Shown here: positions 17,583 to 26,694 of the stretch, in pieces
How positions within the stretch are numbered: the first letter of the stretch is position 1
Layout of the letters: each line of letters starts with the position of its first letter
Assembly: GCA_964531285.1 (NCBI GenBank)
Contig: CAZHDI010000014.1
Coordinates: forward strand, 1 to 52,763
Source: CAZHDI01 sp964531285
Lineage (GTDB): Bacteria > Pseudomonadota > Alphaproteobacteria > JAJFIK01
Length of the DNA stretch: 52,763 bases
Reading direction: 5' to 3'
Translations under genes and position numbers: made by a program
The notes under the pieces: generated by a model
What the model saw: only the letters and a program-made list of their open reading frames with translations
The model's database searches: none
What the model was told of the DNA's origin: nothing

Positions 17583-20015
17583 ATGCGCGAGCCACCCGCC
17601 CTCAGCGCCCGTCAATTGGACCGCCTCCCGGCGCCCGTTCTGAGCGCTCTTCCGAGCGGACGGGTCGAAGCGGCGAACAGGGCCGCGGCGGGGCTGCTGG
17701 CCGACGGGGCGGAGATCGCCACCGGCACGCTTCTGTTCGATGCACTGCACACGGACGACCGCGCGGAAGTCGAAGCCCTGTGGCATGCCCATGTGGCGCA
17801 GGGGCGAAGCATCGACATTCTATGCCGCTGGTTGCGCCCGGATGGCAGCCCGCGTTGGTGCCGCCTGCATTTCGTGCCCGATCCGGACACCGCCGGCGCG
17901 CGCTGGATCGGCACCGCGAGCGATGCCTCGGCGCGCATGGCGGCGCGGTCTGCTCTTGCCAGCACCGCCCAGATGATGCGCACCCTGGAACAGGCCGGCG
18001 GGCTTGGCCTGTGGTGGTATTATCCGCAGACCGATGATCTTCAGTGGTCGGACGGAACGTACCGGATCCATGACCGGGAGCCGGACCGCCTGATTACGGG
18101 CCAAGCCGACGCGCTGGCGCTTTATCATCCGGATGACCGCGCGGCGCTCCAGACCCAACTGGCCCAGGCCGCACACGAAGGCGGCGCGCTGAATTTGCGC
18201 CTGCGCGTGCTTCTGGCTTCGGGCGCCAGCCGTCCGGTGCGCATCCATGGCCGCGGCGAAGGCCAACCCGGAACGCCGGAGCATTGTATCCACGGCGTTA
18301 TCGAGGATCTCAGCCGTCACGCGGCGGCCGAAACCGCGCTCGATGCCGCCATCGGCCAGCAGGCCCATCTTGCCGACATGGCCGGCATCGCCTTGTGGTC
18401 CTGGGAGGCCGCGACCAACCGGATCACCGGCACGGCGGGTCTCGACGGGCTGATCCCCGGCGTTTTGCGCGAGGGCATGACAAGCCTCGATGTATTCGCC
18501 CGCCAGATCCACCGGGACGACCGGGCCATATTTCTCACGGCCATTCAAAGCGCTCTGACGGACGGCACGCCGGTCGACCGCGAGGTCCGGCTGCGCCAGG
18601 CGGGCGGCGATCCGCGCTGGATCCGGGTGCGCGCCACGGTTCAGCAGGCGGACGGCGGACGCACGCTCGGGCTTGCCGGATCGCTTCAGGACATCAGCGA
18701 CGCCCGCCGCTCGACCGCCGCCCTGGAGACGGCCCGCGAAGAAGCCCAGGCCGCGGCACGGGCCAAGGCGGACTTCCTGGCCATGATGAGCCATGAGATC
18801 CGCACACCGATGAATGCCATTCTGGGTATGCTGGATCTGCTCAACGCCAGTGGCCTGGAGGACCAGCAGCGCTCCTATGCCGCCATCGCCCAGGACTCCG
18901 CGCGTGCGCTTCTGGCGATCATCAACGATGTGCTGGACTTCTCGAAGCTCGATGCCGGGCAAATGGCCCTTGAGCGGATCGATTTCGATCTGGCGCGCAC
19001 GGTCGACGGCGCGGTGTCGATCCTGCGCCCGCGCGCCACGGAAAAGGGCCTGGATCTGACGGTCAGCCTGGACGGCGGCCTGCCCGACCATCTGCGCGGT
19101 GATCCGGGCCGGGTCCGTCAGATCCTGATCAATCTCATCTCCAACGCGATCAAGTTCACCCATCGGGGCCATGTCGCGGTGTCCGCCTCGGCCCTGCCGG
19201 GCGCGCGCGACGGCACGGCCCGGGTGCGCTTTGAGGTGCGCGACACGGGAATCGGCATCGCGCCGGCCGCACAAGAGCGCCTGTTCACGCGGTTCACCCA
19301 GGCCGACACCTCGATTACCCGGCGCTTCGGCGGCACGGGCTTGGGCCTTGCCATCAGCCGTCAGCTTTGCGACCTGATGGACGGGCGCATTGGCGTTGAC
19401 AGCATCGAGGGCCAGGGCAGTACCTTCTGGTTCGAGCTTGGTTTTGAGTCCGGCATCCAGACCGCCGAGACGCGGAAAGCAGCGCCTGCGGACCAAGAGG
19501 GTCCGGAGGCGGACGAGCCGCCGCTGGCAATCCTGGTCGCCGAAGATAACCCCGTCAATCAAACGGTGATCCGCGCGATCCTGCACAAACTCGGCCATGC
19601 CTGCGAGATCGTCGACACCGGACGCAAAGCCGTGGAGCGCGTGCGCACCCGCGATTACGACCTGGTGCTGATGGATATTCAGATGCCGGAAATGGACGGC
19701 GTGCTCGCCACCAAGGTCATCCGCGTGATCGACGGGCCGCAGCGCGCCGTGCCGGTGATCGCGCTCACCGCCAATGCCATGACCGGTGACCGGGAGGCCT
19801 ATCTCAAGGCCGGCGTCACCGATTACGTCTCCAAGCCGATCAATGTGCGCGATCTTGCCGGTGCCATCGAGCGGTGCCGCCCGCTCATCCCGCCCCGCGC
19901 CGCGGAGCCGCGCCCGGCCCCCGAGCCGCAACCCGCCCCGGTCGAGGCGCCCGAACAGGCCTATCCCGAAACCGCCTCGGCGACCTATGGCCGCCTGCTG
20001 GCCTCCCTCGGGTGA
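17583..20015 (+). CDS. soluble multi-PAS hybrid histidine kinase with C-terminal receiver
   Basis: An 810-residue sensor without membrane segments. Order: PAS-like regions (about 15-130, 140-250 and 260-380, the last two with PAC-type DPRWIRVRA), HisKA dimerisation domain with phospho-acceptor His404 (MMSHEIRTPMN), HATPase domain (N box NLISNAIKFTH, G1 DTGIGIA, G2 GGTGLGLAI) and a receiver domain with phospho-acceptor Asp698 (MDIQMPEMDG) and a Lys-Pro pair (YVSKPIN). The tail is Pro/Glu-rich. ATG 17583 follows AAGGA by six bases; the frame is open to 17400 but without family similarity. No HPt partner or output regulator is adjacent; its signal, perhaps redox or a small ligand, cannot be told. 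Confidence 0.92.
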   Translation: MREPPALSARQLDRLPAPVLSALPSGRVEAANRAAAGLLADGAEIATGTLLFDALHTDDRAEVEALWHAHVAQGRSIDILCRWLRPDGSPRWCRLHFVPDPDTAGARWIGTASDASARMAARSALASTAQMMRTLEQAGGLGLWWYYPQTDDLQWSDGTYRIHDREPDRLITGQADALALYHPDDRAALQTQLAQAAHEGGALNLRLRVLLASGASRPVRIHGRGEGQPGTPEHCIHGVIEDLSRHAAAETALDAAIGQQAHLADMAGIALWSWEAATNRITGTAGLDGLIPGVLREGMTSLDVFARQIHRDDRAIFLTAIQSALTDGTPVDREVRLRQAGGDPRWIRVRATVQQADGGRTLGLAGSLQDISDARRSTAALETAREEAQAAARAKADFLAMMSHEIRTPMNAILGMLDLLNASGLEDQQRSYAAIAQDSARALLAIINDVLDFSKLDAGQMALERIDFDLARTVDGAVSILRPRATEKGLDLTVSLDGGLPDHLRGDPGRVRQILINLISNAIKFTHRGHVAVSASALPGARDGTARVRFEVRDTGIGIAPAAQERLFTRFTQADTSITRRFGGTGLGLAISRQLCDLMDGRIGVDSIEGQGSTFWFELGFESGIQTAETRKAAPADQEGPEADEPPLAILVAEDNPVNQTVIRAILHKLGHACEIVDTGRKAVERVRTRDYDLVLMDIQMPEMDGVLATKVIRVIDGPQRAVPVIALTANAMTGDREAYLKAGVTDYVSKPINVRDLAGAIERCRPLIPPRAAEPRPAPEPQPAPVEAPEQAYPETASATYGRLLASLG

Positions 20016-20060
20016 GCCCACAGGCGCCCGCCGTCTCCTAACGGTTCTCAAATGAAAATC

Positions 20061-20160
20061 NNNNNNNNNNNNNNNNNNNNNNNNNNNNNNNNNNNNNNNN
20101 NNNNNNNNNNNNNNNNNNNNNNNNNNNNNNNNNNNNNNNNNNNNNNNNNNNNNNNNNNNN
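20061..20160. other. assembly gap (100 Ns)
   Basis: Exactly 100 Ns, a scaffolder placeholder of unknown true length. It falls between the 3' ends of the hybrid kinase and the M3 peptidase gene. The flanking ends share no overlap that I can see, so real sequence may be missing here. Confidence 0.99.
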
Positions 20161-20165
20161 GCGCC

Positions 20166-22178
20166 TTACTCGGCGGGCGCCTCTTCAGCTTCGTCTCCGG
20201 CTTCGATCTCGTCGAGCAGCGCTTCCATCTCGTCCATGGTGGCATTCATCCGCTCAACCAGAGCCCGGTACGGGGCCGGCGACGCAAGATCGACGCCCGT
20301 CGCCTTCATGAGGTTGTACGGATAATCCGACCCGCCCGCCTTCAGAAGATCGATATAGGCATCGCGCGTCTCGATGTTGCCGGCGCCGATCTCGGTGGCG
20401 AGCTGCGCTGCCGCCGCCATCGAGGTGGCATACTGGAATACATAGAAATCGCGATAGAAGTGCGGGATATAGGCCCATTCGATGGCATAGAGATCATCGA
20501 TGGCCATCACGCCTTCATCATGGCCGTGATAGCGCTTGAGAAGATCGAGATAAATCTCGGTCAGCTTGGCGCCGGTGAGCACCTGCCCGTCCTCGACCAT
20601 TTCGTTCATCTTGAGTTCGAACTCGGCGAACATGGTCTGCCGGAAGAAGGTGCCGCGCAGGGATTCAAGACCGATGCCGAGATAGTAGAGCTTTTCCTCC
20701 GGGGACTGCGCTTGGGAAATCACATGATCCTGGAGCAGCATTTCCAGCATGATCGACGCGGTCTCGGCGATCTGGGTCGCATAGCCGGCCGTTTCCCAGG
20801 GCTGATTGGCGTTCGACAACACCGAATGCACCGCATGCCCATATTCATGGGCAAAGGTCGACGCGCTCTCATAATCGTCATTGTGATTGAGCAGCACGTA
20901 AGGGTGCACATCGTAGGCCGCGCCGAACATATAGGCGCCCGAGCGCTTGCCCGGCTGCGGATAGACATGCATCCAGCGCCCCTCGATGCCCCGGTTATAG
21001 GCTTCGATGAATTCATCGCCCAAGGGCTCCAGCGCATCCCGGGTGATCTCGATCGACGTCTCGAGCGTGTATTCCTTATCCAGCGCCACGAGCGGCGGAT
21101 AAATGTCGAAATAGCGCAGATCGTCCTCGATCCCGAGCATCCGCTTGCGCAGGGTGAAATAGCGGTGCAGCGTTGGCAGCGCCGCGTTCACCTCGTCGAT
21201 CAGCGTGCGGTACACCTCAACCGGCATATTGGTGCCGAACAGAGCCCGCTCCAGCGACGATTCGTACCCGCGCTGTTCGGTGACGAAGATCCGCGACTGG
21301 ATCTCGTTATTCATCACCGTGCCGAGCGTGTTTTCGTATTCCTTCCACTTGCCCCAGAAGGCATCGAACACCGCCTGCCGGTCATCGCGGTCGGGCGCCT
21401 GACGGGCCTTGGTATAGCCGGACTGGCTGAGCCTGATCGTCTCGTCGCCGGCCAGGGTGATCTCCGGCCACGGAATATCGGCGTTCGCCAGAATGTTATA
21501 AGCACGCTGAGCACCGCCCTGAAGCACGCCGGACGCGGCCATGATCGCCTCGGCCTTGGCATCGAGCGTATAGGGCGCGGCGCGCAGGGTGTTTTCGATA
21601 TTGAAGCGGTGCTTTTCGAGGCCCGGCTCTTCCGCCAGATAGCCCATGACGGTATCTTCGCCGACCGCCAGCAATTCCGGATCGTACCAGCTCACCGCTT
21701 CGCCAAGAGACGTCAGCAGGTTGTTCGACAACTGCCGGCGCTCTTCGTTCTCGGCGATGCGCGTGTCTTCATCGGCCTTCAGCGTGGCGTAGACGAGCAG
21801 CCGGACCGCTTCCTTGTAGACCATCGAAATGGTGTCGCTGGCCTCGAGCAGAGCCCCGGCGCTGTCACCGAGCGTGCCCTGGAAACGCGGCAGGGTCTCG
21901 ACATCCGCCGAGACCTCTTCGTAAGCCGCCGTCCATGCCGCGGGTGATTCATAAAGCGCGGTCAGATCCCAGATCGCGCTTTCGGGAATATCGCGCGCCG
22001 GTTCGGCCTCTGCCGGGGCCGCGGAATCCGCTGCGCTGGTCTCCGGCGCCGCGGCGACGGTTTCGCTGGCCGGCGGCGTCTGCGCGTCCGGGGTCTGCGT
22101 ACCGCTGTCGCAGGCAACAGTGAACACGCTGACCGACGCCAGAAGCCCGGCCAGCATCGAAAGGCGATGAATGCGCAT
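20166..22178 (-). CDS. M3 family oligoendopeptidase (PepF-like), predicted exported lipoprotein
   Basis: A 670-residue zinc peptidase. The catalytic motif HEYGH lies at 444-448, with the third ligand Glu downstream in QIAETASIMLE. The N-terminus MRIHRLSMLAGLLASVSVF is a signal sequence ending at a probable lipidated Cys (TVAC-DSG); Thr at -3 is unusual for a lipobox. A Pro/Ala/Glu-rich linker (about 25-65) joins it to the catalytic part. PepF/M3 enzymes cleave oligopeptides; an exported form would act in the periplasm. The C-terminal tail is Glu-rich (EAGDEAEEAPAE). ATG 22178 has AGGAGG ten bases upstream; a longer open frame to 22253 would destroy the signal peptide. Confidence 0.92.
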   Translation of the reverse strand: MRIHRLSMLAGLLASVSVFTVACDSGTQTPDAQTPPASETVAAAPETSAADSAAPAEAEPARDIPESAIWDLTALYESPAAWTAAYEEVSADVETLPRFQGTLGDSAGALLEASDTISMVYKEAVRLLVYATLKADEDTRIAENEERRQLSNNLLTSLGEAVSWYDPELLAVGEDTVMGYLAEEPGLEKHRFNIENTLRAAPYTLDAKAEAIMAASGVLQGGAQRAYNILANADIPWPEITLAGDETIRLSQSGYTKARQAPDRDDRQAVFDAFWGKWKEYENTLGTVMNNEIQSRIFVTEQRGYESSLERALFGTNMPVEVYRTLIDEVNAALPTLHRYFTLRKRMLGIEDDLRYFDIYPPLVALDKEYTLETSIEITRDALEPLGDEFIEAYNRGIEGRWMHVYPQPGKRSGAYMFGAAYDVHPYVLLNHNDDYESASTFAHEYGHAVHSVLSNANQPWETAGYATQIAETASIMLEMLLQDHVISQAQSPEEKLYYLGIGLESLRGTFFRQTMFAEFELKMNEMVEDGQVLTGAKLTEIYLDLLKRYHGHDEGVMAIDDLYAIEWAYIPHFYRDFYVFQYATSMAAAAQLATEIGAGNIETRDAYIDLLKAGGSDYPYNLMKATGVDLASPAPYRALVERMNATMDEMEALLDEIEAGDEAEEAPAE

Positions 22179-22357
22179 GAGTCTTGTGCCTCCTGAGAAA
22201 ATCCGCCCCGCCACATGCCGCAGCGTCTGCGCCGTACTATGAAGCGACCGCACGCCGGGGTCAAAAAAGACACCGTTATCGGCCCTTCTCGACCTTCAGC
22301 TTGGCCGCAGCGTTGCTACGTTAAGGGCAGACGATTGTCGCGTGAGGAGTGGACGAC

Positions 22358-23677
22358 ATGCTCAAGCCGGTCAGCGAAACCGCCCAGCCGGACGGCGATC
22401 CCGCCGGTCCGACCTATCCGAAGGCCTTCCCGGCGCCGCCCTTCACGGCGCTGTGGGACAACATAACCTTTACCCAAGGGCAACCCTTCGACGCCTTCCG
22501 GCGGATGCGCGAGGAGGCCCCGGTCCAGTGGCAGGACGTGCCGGACATGCCGGGCTACTGGGCCCTGACCCGCTATGACGATGTCCTCATGGTCGAGCGC
22601 GATCCGGAGACATTTTCCTCCCAGCGCGGCGGCATCAATATGGCCTATGGCAAGGAGGGCAGCCGCCATCCGCAGCTTCACCGCGCCGCGCTCGACACCA
22701 TGATCTGTCTGGACGCGCCCTATCATCTGCCGCTGCGCCGCGAGCACATGCCGTTCTTCACGCCGGGTTACGTCGCACAGCTCAAAACCCGGGTGGAAAC
22801 CAAGATCGCCGCACTACTGGATGCCATGGCGGCCCGCGGCCCGAAGATCGACATGGTCGAGATGTTCTCGGCCGAATTGCCGCTTTACACATTGAGCGAG
22901 ATGCTTGGGATCGACGAATCCGACCGCCCGAAGCTGATCCGGTGGATGCATTATCTGGAAAACGCGTCCCAGGCGCTGGCCCGGCGGGCCATCGGCGATA
23001 TCGACCCGGACTTCCTGATGAAGTTCCTCGATAACGTCCACGAGATGTTCGAATACGGACAGCATGTGCTCAAAGACCGGCGCCGCCATCCGCGCGAGGA
23101 CCTCCTGACCGCCATCGCCCATGCCAAGATCGACGGCAAGCTGTTGTCAGACGAGTTTCTGGACGGCTCCTGGCTGCTGATCGTCTTCGCCGGCAACGAC
23201 ACCACCCGCAATTCGCTGTCCGGCACCATGAAGCTCCTGACCGAAAACCCGGACCAGAAGCTCAAGCTGATCAATGATCCGTCAAAGATCGGCACCATGG
23301 TCCATGAGGCGATCCGGATGGTGTCCCCGGTCATCTATATGCGCCGGACCGCGACCCGGGACACGGAGATCCGTGGCCAGAAGATCGCCGAGGGTGAGAA
23401 GGTGATCATGTATTACGGCGCGGCGAATCGCGATCCGGCCGTTTTCACCGATCCCGACCTGTTCGACGTGGATCGCCCCAATGCCAAGGATCACATCGCA
23501 TTCGGCAATGGCCCCCATGTCTGTCTCGGCAACCGGGTCGCCAATATGCAGCTCGAAGCCGCCTACCGGCAAATCCTGGCGCGGTTTCCGAAGATTGCCT
23601 GGACCGGAGAGATCGAGATCGCGCCGAACAACTTTGTCCATGCCATCAGCCGGCTTGGTATCGACCTGGGCAGCTGA
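22358..23677 (+). CDS. cytochrome P450
   Basis: A 439-residue soluble bacterial P450. Visible: I-helix oxygen-binding FAGNDTTRN (277-285), K-helix HEAIRM (ExxR) and the heme loop FGNGPHVCLGN with axial Cys389. The general pattern is that of class I bacterial P450s that hydroxylate terpenoids, sterols, fatty acids or alkanes; a CYP family cannot be assigned with confidence. ATG 22358 is chosen because AGGAG lies eight bases upstream; GTG 22349 would sit on that site. No ferredoxin or ferredoxin reductase gene is adjacent, so the redox partners must be elsewhere. A good terminator follows at 23723. Confidence 0.94.
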   Translation: MLKPVSETAQPDGDPAGPTYPKAFPAPPFTALWDNITFTQGQPFDAFRRMREEAPVQWQDVPDMPGYWALTRYDDVLMVERDPETFSSQRGGINMAYGKEGSRHPQLHRAALDTMICLDAPYHLPLRREHMPFFTPGYVAQLKTRVETKIAALLDAMAARGPKIDMVEMFSAELPLYTLSEMLGIDESDRPKLIRWMHYLENASQALARRAIGDIDPDFLMKFLDNVHEMFEYGQHVLKDRRRHPREDLLTAIAHAKIDGKLLSDEFLDGSWLLIVFAGNDTTRNSLSGTMKLLTENPDQKLKLINDPSKIGTMVHEAIRMVSPVIYMRRTATRDTEIRGQKIAEGEKVIMYYGAANRDPAVFTDPDLFDVDRPNAKDHIAFGNGPHVCLGNRVANMQLEAAYRQILARFPKIAWTGEIEIAPNNFVHAISRLGIDLGS

Positions 23678-23722
23678 CCGGCATTCAAATAAATCGTCAG
23701 TTTTATAGGCTGACCGCAAACA

Positions 23723-23746
23723 AAACGGCCCTCGCAAGGGCCGTTT
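23723..23746 (+). terminator. rho-independent terminator of the P450 gene
   Basis: Perfect 10-bp inverted repeat AAACGGCCCT / AGGGCCGTTT around loop CGCA, followed by CCTTTTC. It lies 46 bases after the P450 stop codon. Confidence 0.85.
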
Positions 23747-24136
23747 CCTTTTCGGGACTTCGATCGCATTGGCGATAACACTTTTTTCTCGAAACGCTTT
23801 GTGACGAAAACCAGATTTTTTGATCTTTTTTGAGTTTTCCACAGGTCACCCACAGAAATCAGCCCACCTGCCCACAGAATTCCATAATAGCTGATTTGAC
23901 AGTCACCTCGCCACATTTAAGCTTGATTTCGGGATGTGGGCACGAGGGAGCCAGGCGGTACATCCTGGAGGAGACCAAAAGAGGACACGATAGCATTGTC
24001 CACGGGGAGGCCGCACGGTCTGGGCATGCGCTGACACACTCCACGCTGCAACGGGGCGGCGGTGGATCAAAAAAAGCCGGGATCTGTCACGGGGATGAGG
24101 TGAGTGACGGGCGCCGGAATAAAGGAGTGACGTTGC
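23747..24136. other. 390-base non-coding interval, AT-rich at its left end
   Basis: No credible gene is seen between the P450 terminator and the receiver gene. The part from about 23760 to 23930 is distinctly AT-richer than its surroundings and carries TTTTCCACA at 23835-23843, one base from the DnaA box TTATCCACA, then two further CCCACAGAA copies near 23849 and 23871. It presumably holds the promoter of the receiver gene, whose ribosome-binding site AAAGGAGTGA is at about 24121. Confidence 0.45.
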
Positions 24137-24640
24137 ATGACACACAAAGTTCTGCTGATCGATGACGACGAGTCTTTGAACGACTCTCTGACAACCGCCG
24201 CTGTCGAGCTTGGATGCAAATTCTTTCAGTACACCGATGCCAGCACGGCGATCGACTCCATCGGCAATATCGCGCCGGCGGTGATCCTGATCGACCTGCG
24301 CATGGCCGATATTGACGGCTTTGTCTGGGATTTCGCCGGTCTGAATATCTGCCGCTTCATCCGCACACTCTATGAAGAGGCGTTTCCGATTGTCATTCTG
24401 ACATCCAATGACAATCCGGCGACGGTATCGTCCTGCCTGACGTCCGGCGCCGACGATTTTCTGGTCAAGGACGAAGGCTTCCGGATGCTGCGCCAGCGCT
24501 TGCGCTCCTGGCTCGCCCTTTCAGCCGCGCGCAAGTCCCGCTGGGACACCCGGTTCGACACGGCTAGCCTGTTCCGCGAGGAATTCGAGCGCGGCGTGCC
24601 GATGTCCGACCGGTCGCTCTACGCCCTGACCCATTATTGA
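24137..24640 (+). CDS. atypical single-domain response regulator with C-terminal extension
   Basis: A 167-residue protein. The receiver domain (1-130) keeps the acidic cluster LLIDDDES, phospho-acceptor Asp53 (ILIDLRM), Thr/Ser (ILTSND) and Lys (FLVKDEG). After DIDG it carries about seven extra residues (FVWDFAGLNICRFIR) compared with a standard receiver, lengthening the loop that contacts partners, and the usual Pro of MPxxDG is Ala. A ~35-residue tail follows (about 131-167) with no DNA-binding domain, so output is probably by protein contact. It converges with, and overlaps by 7 bases, a small histidine kinase gene that is its most obvious partner. Confidence 0.85.
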   Translation: MTHKVLLIDDDESLNDSLTTAAVELGCKFFQYTDASTAIDSIGNIAPAVILIDLRMADIDGFVWDFAGLNICRFIRTLYEEAFPIVILTSNDNPATVSSCLTSGADDFLVKDEGFRMLRQRLRSWLALSAARKSRWDTRFDTASLFREEFERGVPMSDRSLYALTHY

Positions 24641-25401
24641 GGCGCGGCCCGCGCGGACGGCCCCGATGCGGGCCGTTCGACGGGCCAGGTGACCGCAATG
24701 CAGGTCCCGGCGTCGCTCGGCTCCACGGCAACCGACCCGCCATTGGCGCGCATTAACTGGCGCGCCAGGGTCAGGCCAAGGCCCGGACCGGGATTTGCCC
24801 GCCCATCGAGCTCGGCGGTCTTCGCGAACGGATCGAAGACATGCTCGGCATGGCGGGCCGGGATCCCCCTGCCGCTGTCCATGACCCGCATCACATACGA
24901 CCCGCCGGATTTCGTCACGTCAACGCAGACATCCAGCGGCGTCTCGCCGCGAAACTTCACGGCATTATCGAGCAGAACCGACAGCACACGCATCAAGTGG
25001 GGACGATAGGCCATGACGACCATCTCACCACGGACGGAAAGCGACCCGCGCACATCATGGGCCGCCAAAATCTCATCGAACACCGGCCCGATATCGGCAC
25101 CGAGATCGATCCGCTCGGGTACTCCCGGCGGCCCGAGGGCCTGCACAAAGCGGCTTAAATCCGCGGACAGATCGACGATGGATTTACCCGCATCCCGGAT
25201 CTGGCCGATGCGGCGGCGGGTATCGTCATCCCAGGCGGCGCCGGCCGTGTCTTCGACAATATCCACCAGCGATTGGACACGCGCGCCATGCCCGCGCATT
25301 TCATGGCACAGGGTGCGCGACAGATCGGCCAGAAACGCGTTCGGTTCGGACGAAAGGGGGGTATCGTCGGAGGGCATGGGCGGGGTCTTTGGCTCGGTCA
25401 T
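24634..25401 (-). CDS. small soluble sensor histidine kinase
   Basis: A 255-residue kinase with no membrane segment and no recognisable sensor domain. The dimerisation helix carries His33 in LCHEMRGHG, an unusual H-box variant, and the ATPase domain (about 110-240) has LLDNAVKFR (N box), DSGRGIP (G1), FDPFAK (F box) and GPGLGLTLA (G2). The order and lengths fit a minimal HisKA-HATPase protein that takes its input from another protein. It is flanked by two receiver-domain genes, one convergent and one divergent, so the three probably work together. ATG 25401 has GAGG at a long spacing; Met9 (25377) is a possible alternative. Confidence 0.87.
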   Translation of the reverse strand: MTEPKTPPMPSDDTPLSSEPNAFLADLSRTLCHEMRGHGARVQSLVDIVEDTAGAAWDDDTRRRIGQIRDAGKSIVDLSADLSRFVQALGPPGVPERIDLGADIGPVFDEILAAHDVRGSLSVRGEMVVMAYRPHLMRVLSVLLDNAVKFRGETPLDVCVDVTKSGGSYVMRVMDSGRGIPARHAEHVFDPFAKTAELDGRANPGPGLGLTLARQLMRANGGSVAVEPSDAGTCIAVTWPVERPASGPSARAAPQ

Positions 25402-25544
25402 CCTGGATGCTGACCTCAGGGTGGCTCACGGGCAAGGGCAACACTGGGACGTGCTTAAGCGACGCGGTGCACCCGGCGCCCAGACTCAAGCCCACGGACA
25501 GCCGGAAATCAACCGCCTTTCACCACCGGAAGGGGGAAGCCGCC

Positions 25545-26627
25545 ATGCGCGCCCCGCTTGACCTCGTGATCGCCGCCGATGGCGACGCCGCACCGGCTCA
25601 CACCATCGCCCGCACCGTGGGGCGGCACGTCCGCATCGTCGAAAACGCCGATGCCTTGTGGCGGATTCTTCAGGAGGACCGGTTTGACGCCGCGCTGATC
25701 AGCGATCCCTTCGATGGATACCGGGCCGCGGATCATCTGGCCGTTTTGGGCGGCGAAACCGCCCCTGTGCCCCTTGTCGTTCTCGGTGCGTATACCGATC
25801 CGGATGCGGCGGATGCCGCCGGGCTCGCCGGTGCGGCCGATTATCTGCCTGTCCGCGCCCTTGATCCGTTTCGTCTGGATCAGGCCATCCGGTCGGCGGT
25901 CCGGGTGCATAAGCTCGCCGCCGATCTGCGGCGCAGCGAGCAGCGCCGGGCCGAGGCGCTGGCTCTGCTCAGCCAAACCGTCCGCGAGCCTTTGCACGCC
26001 ATGCTCGGTGTCGCGGCCGCCATCCAGTCTGACAGCGTCAACCCCATGACCCGGCATCAGGCGCGCCGGATCATCGAAGCCGGGCGCACGCTGACCGCTC
26101 GCCTGGATACCGGTCCCGCCCTCGCCCGGACTGCCGCGCCCGCCCGCCCCCAGCCATCGCTGCCGCCGGCCGCAATGGTTGATCATCATCCGCATTCGGA
26201 AGAGCATAGGAGCCTGACGGCTCTGCGTGTCCTGGTCGTGGACGATGTCGAAATCAATCGCCTGATCGCCGAGCGCATTCTGCGCTCCCTGGGTGCCGAC
26301 GTTGTCTTGGCCGAGAATGGCGCGCAGGCGCTCGAGCGGGTCCGCACGACCGTCTTCGATTGCATCCTGCTCGATATGCGCATGCCGGGCCTGTCGGGCC
26401 TGGAGGTGGCCCGGCGGATCAGGGCGGGCCAGAGCCTCAATCCCGGCACGCCGATCGTGGCCTTTACGGCCGATGCCTCACGCCAGAACCGGGCGGTCTA
26501 CGAGGCCGCCGGTCTCGATGGCGTGCTGGCGAAACCGTACACCCCGGACGAACTTCTGGGCTGCCTTGCCGCGCTTCGCCGGCCGGCCCATCCGCTCCCC
26601 GAACCGGTCCGGCAGGCCGCCCGTTGA
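25545..26627 (+). CDS. REC-pseudoDHp-REC signalling protein
   Basis: A 360-residue protein with three parts. An N-terminal receiver-like domain (about 1-120) keeps some acidic residues (AADGDAA, ISDPFDG) but lacks the conserved Lys. A helical segment (about 125-190) matches a HisKA dimerisation helix in the pattern SQTVREPLHAMLG, with Gln144 where the phospho-acceptor His should be; no ATPase domain follows. A Pro/Ala linker leads to a complete receiver (about 225-345) with VVDDVEIN, Asp277 (LLDMRMPGLSG), Thr and AKPYTP. It resembles a hybrid kinase that has lost catalysis, or a scaffold. ATG 25545 follows GGGGGAAG. It is divergent from the histidine kinase gene. Confidence 0.82.
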   Translation: MRAPLDLVIAADGDAAPAHTIARTVGRHVRIVENADALWRILQEDRFDAALISDPFDGYRAADHLAVLGGETAPVPLVVLGAYTDPDAADAAGLAGAADYLPVRALDPFRLDQAIRSAVRVHKLAADLRRSEQRRAEALALLSQTVREPLHAMLGVAAAIQSDSVNPMTRHQARRIIEAGRTLTARLDTGPALARTAAPARPQPSLPPAAMVDHHPHSEEHRSLTALRVLVVDDVEINRLIAERILRSLGADVVLAENGAQALERVRTTVFDCILLDMRMPGLSGLEVARRIRAGQSLNPGTPIVAFTADASRQNRAVYEAAGLDGVLAKPYTPDELLGCLAALRRPAHPLPEPVRQAAR

Positions 26628-26694
26628 CGCGCGATTGACCGCCTGAAGGCACCGACTACACTGACGGGTCTGTGTCTCAACCGGGATGTGATCC

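Noticed and set aside
23830..24165. 111-codon ORF upstream of the receiver gene
   Set aside because: No ribosome-binding site, odd composition and overlap with the start of the real receiver gene.
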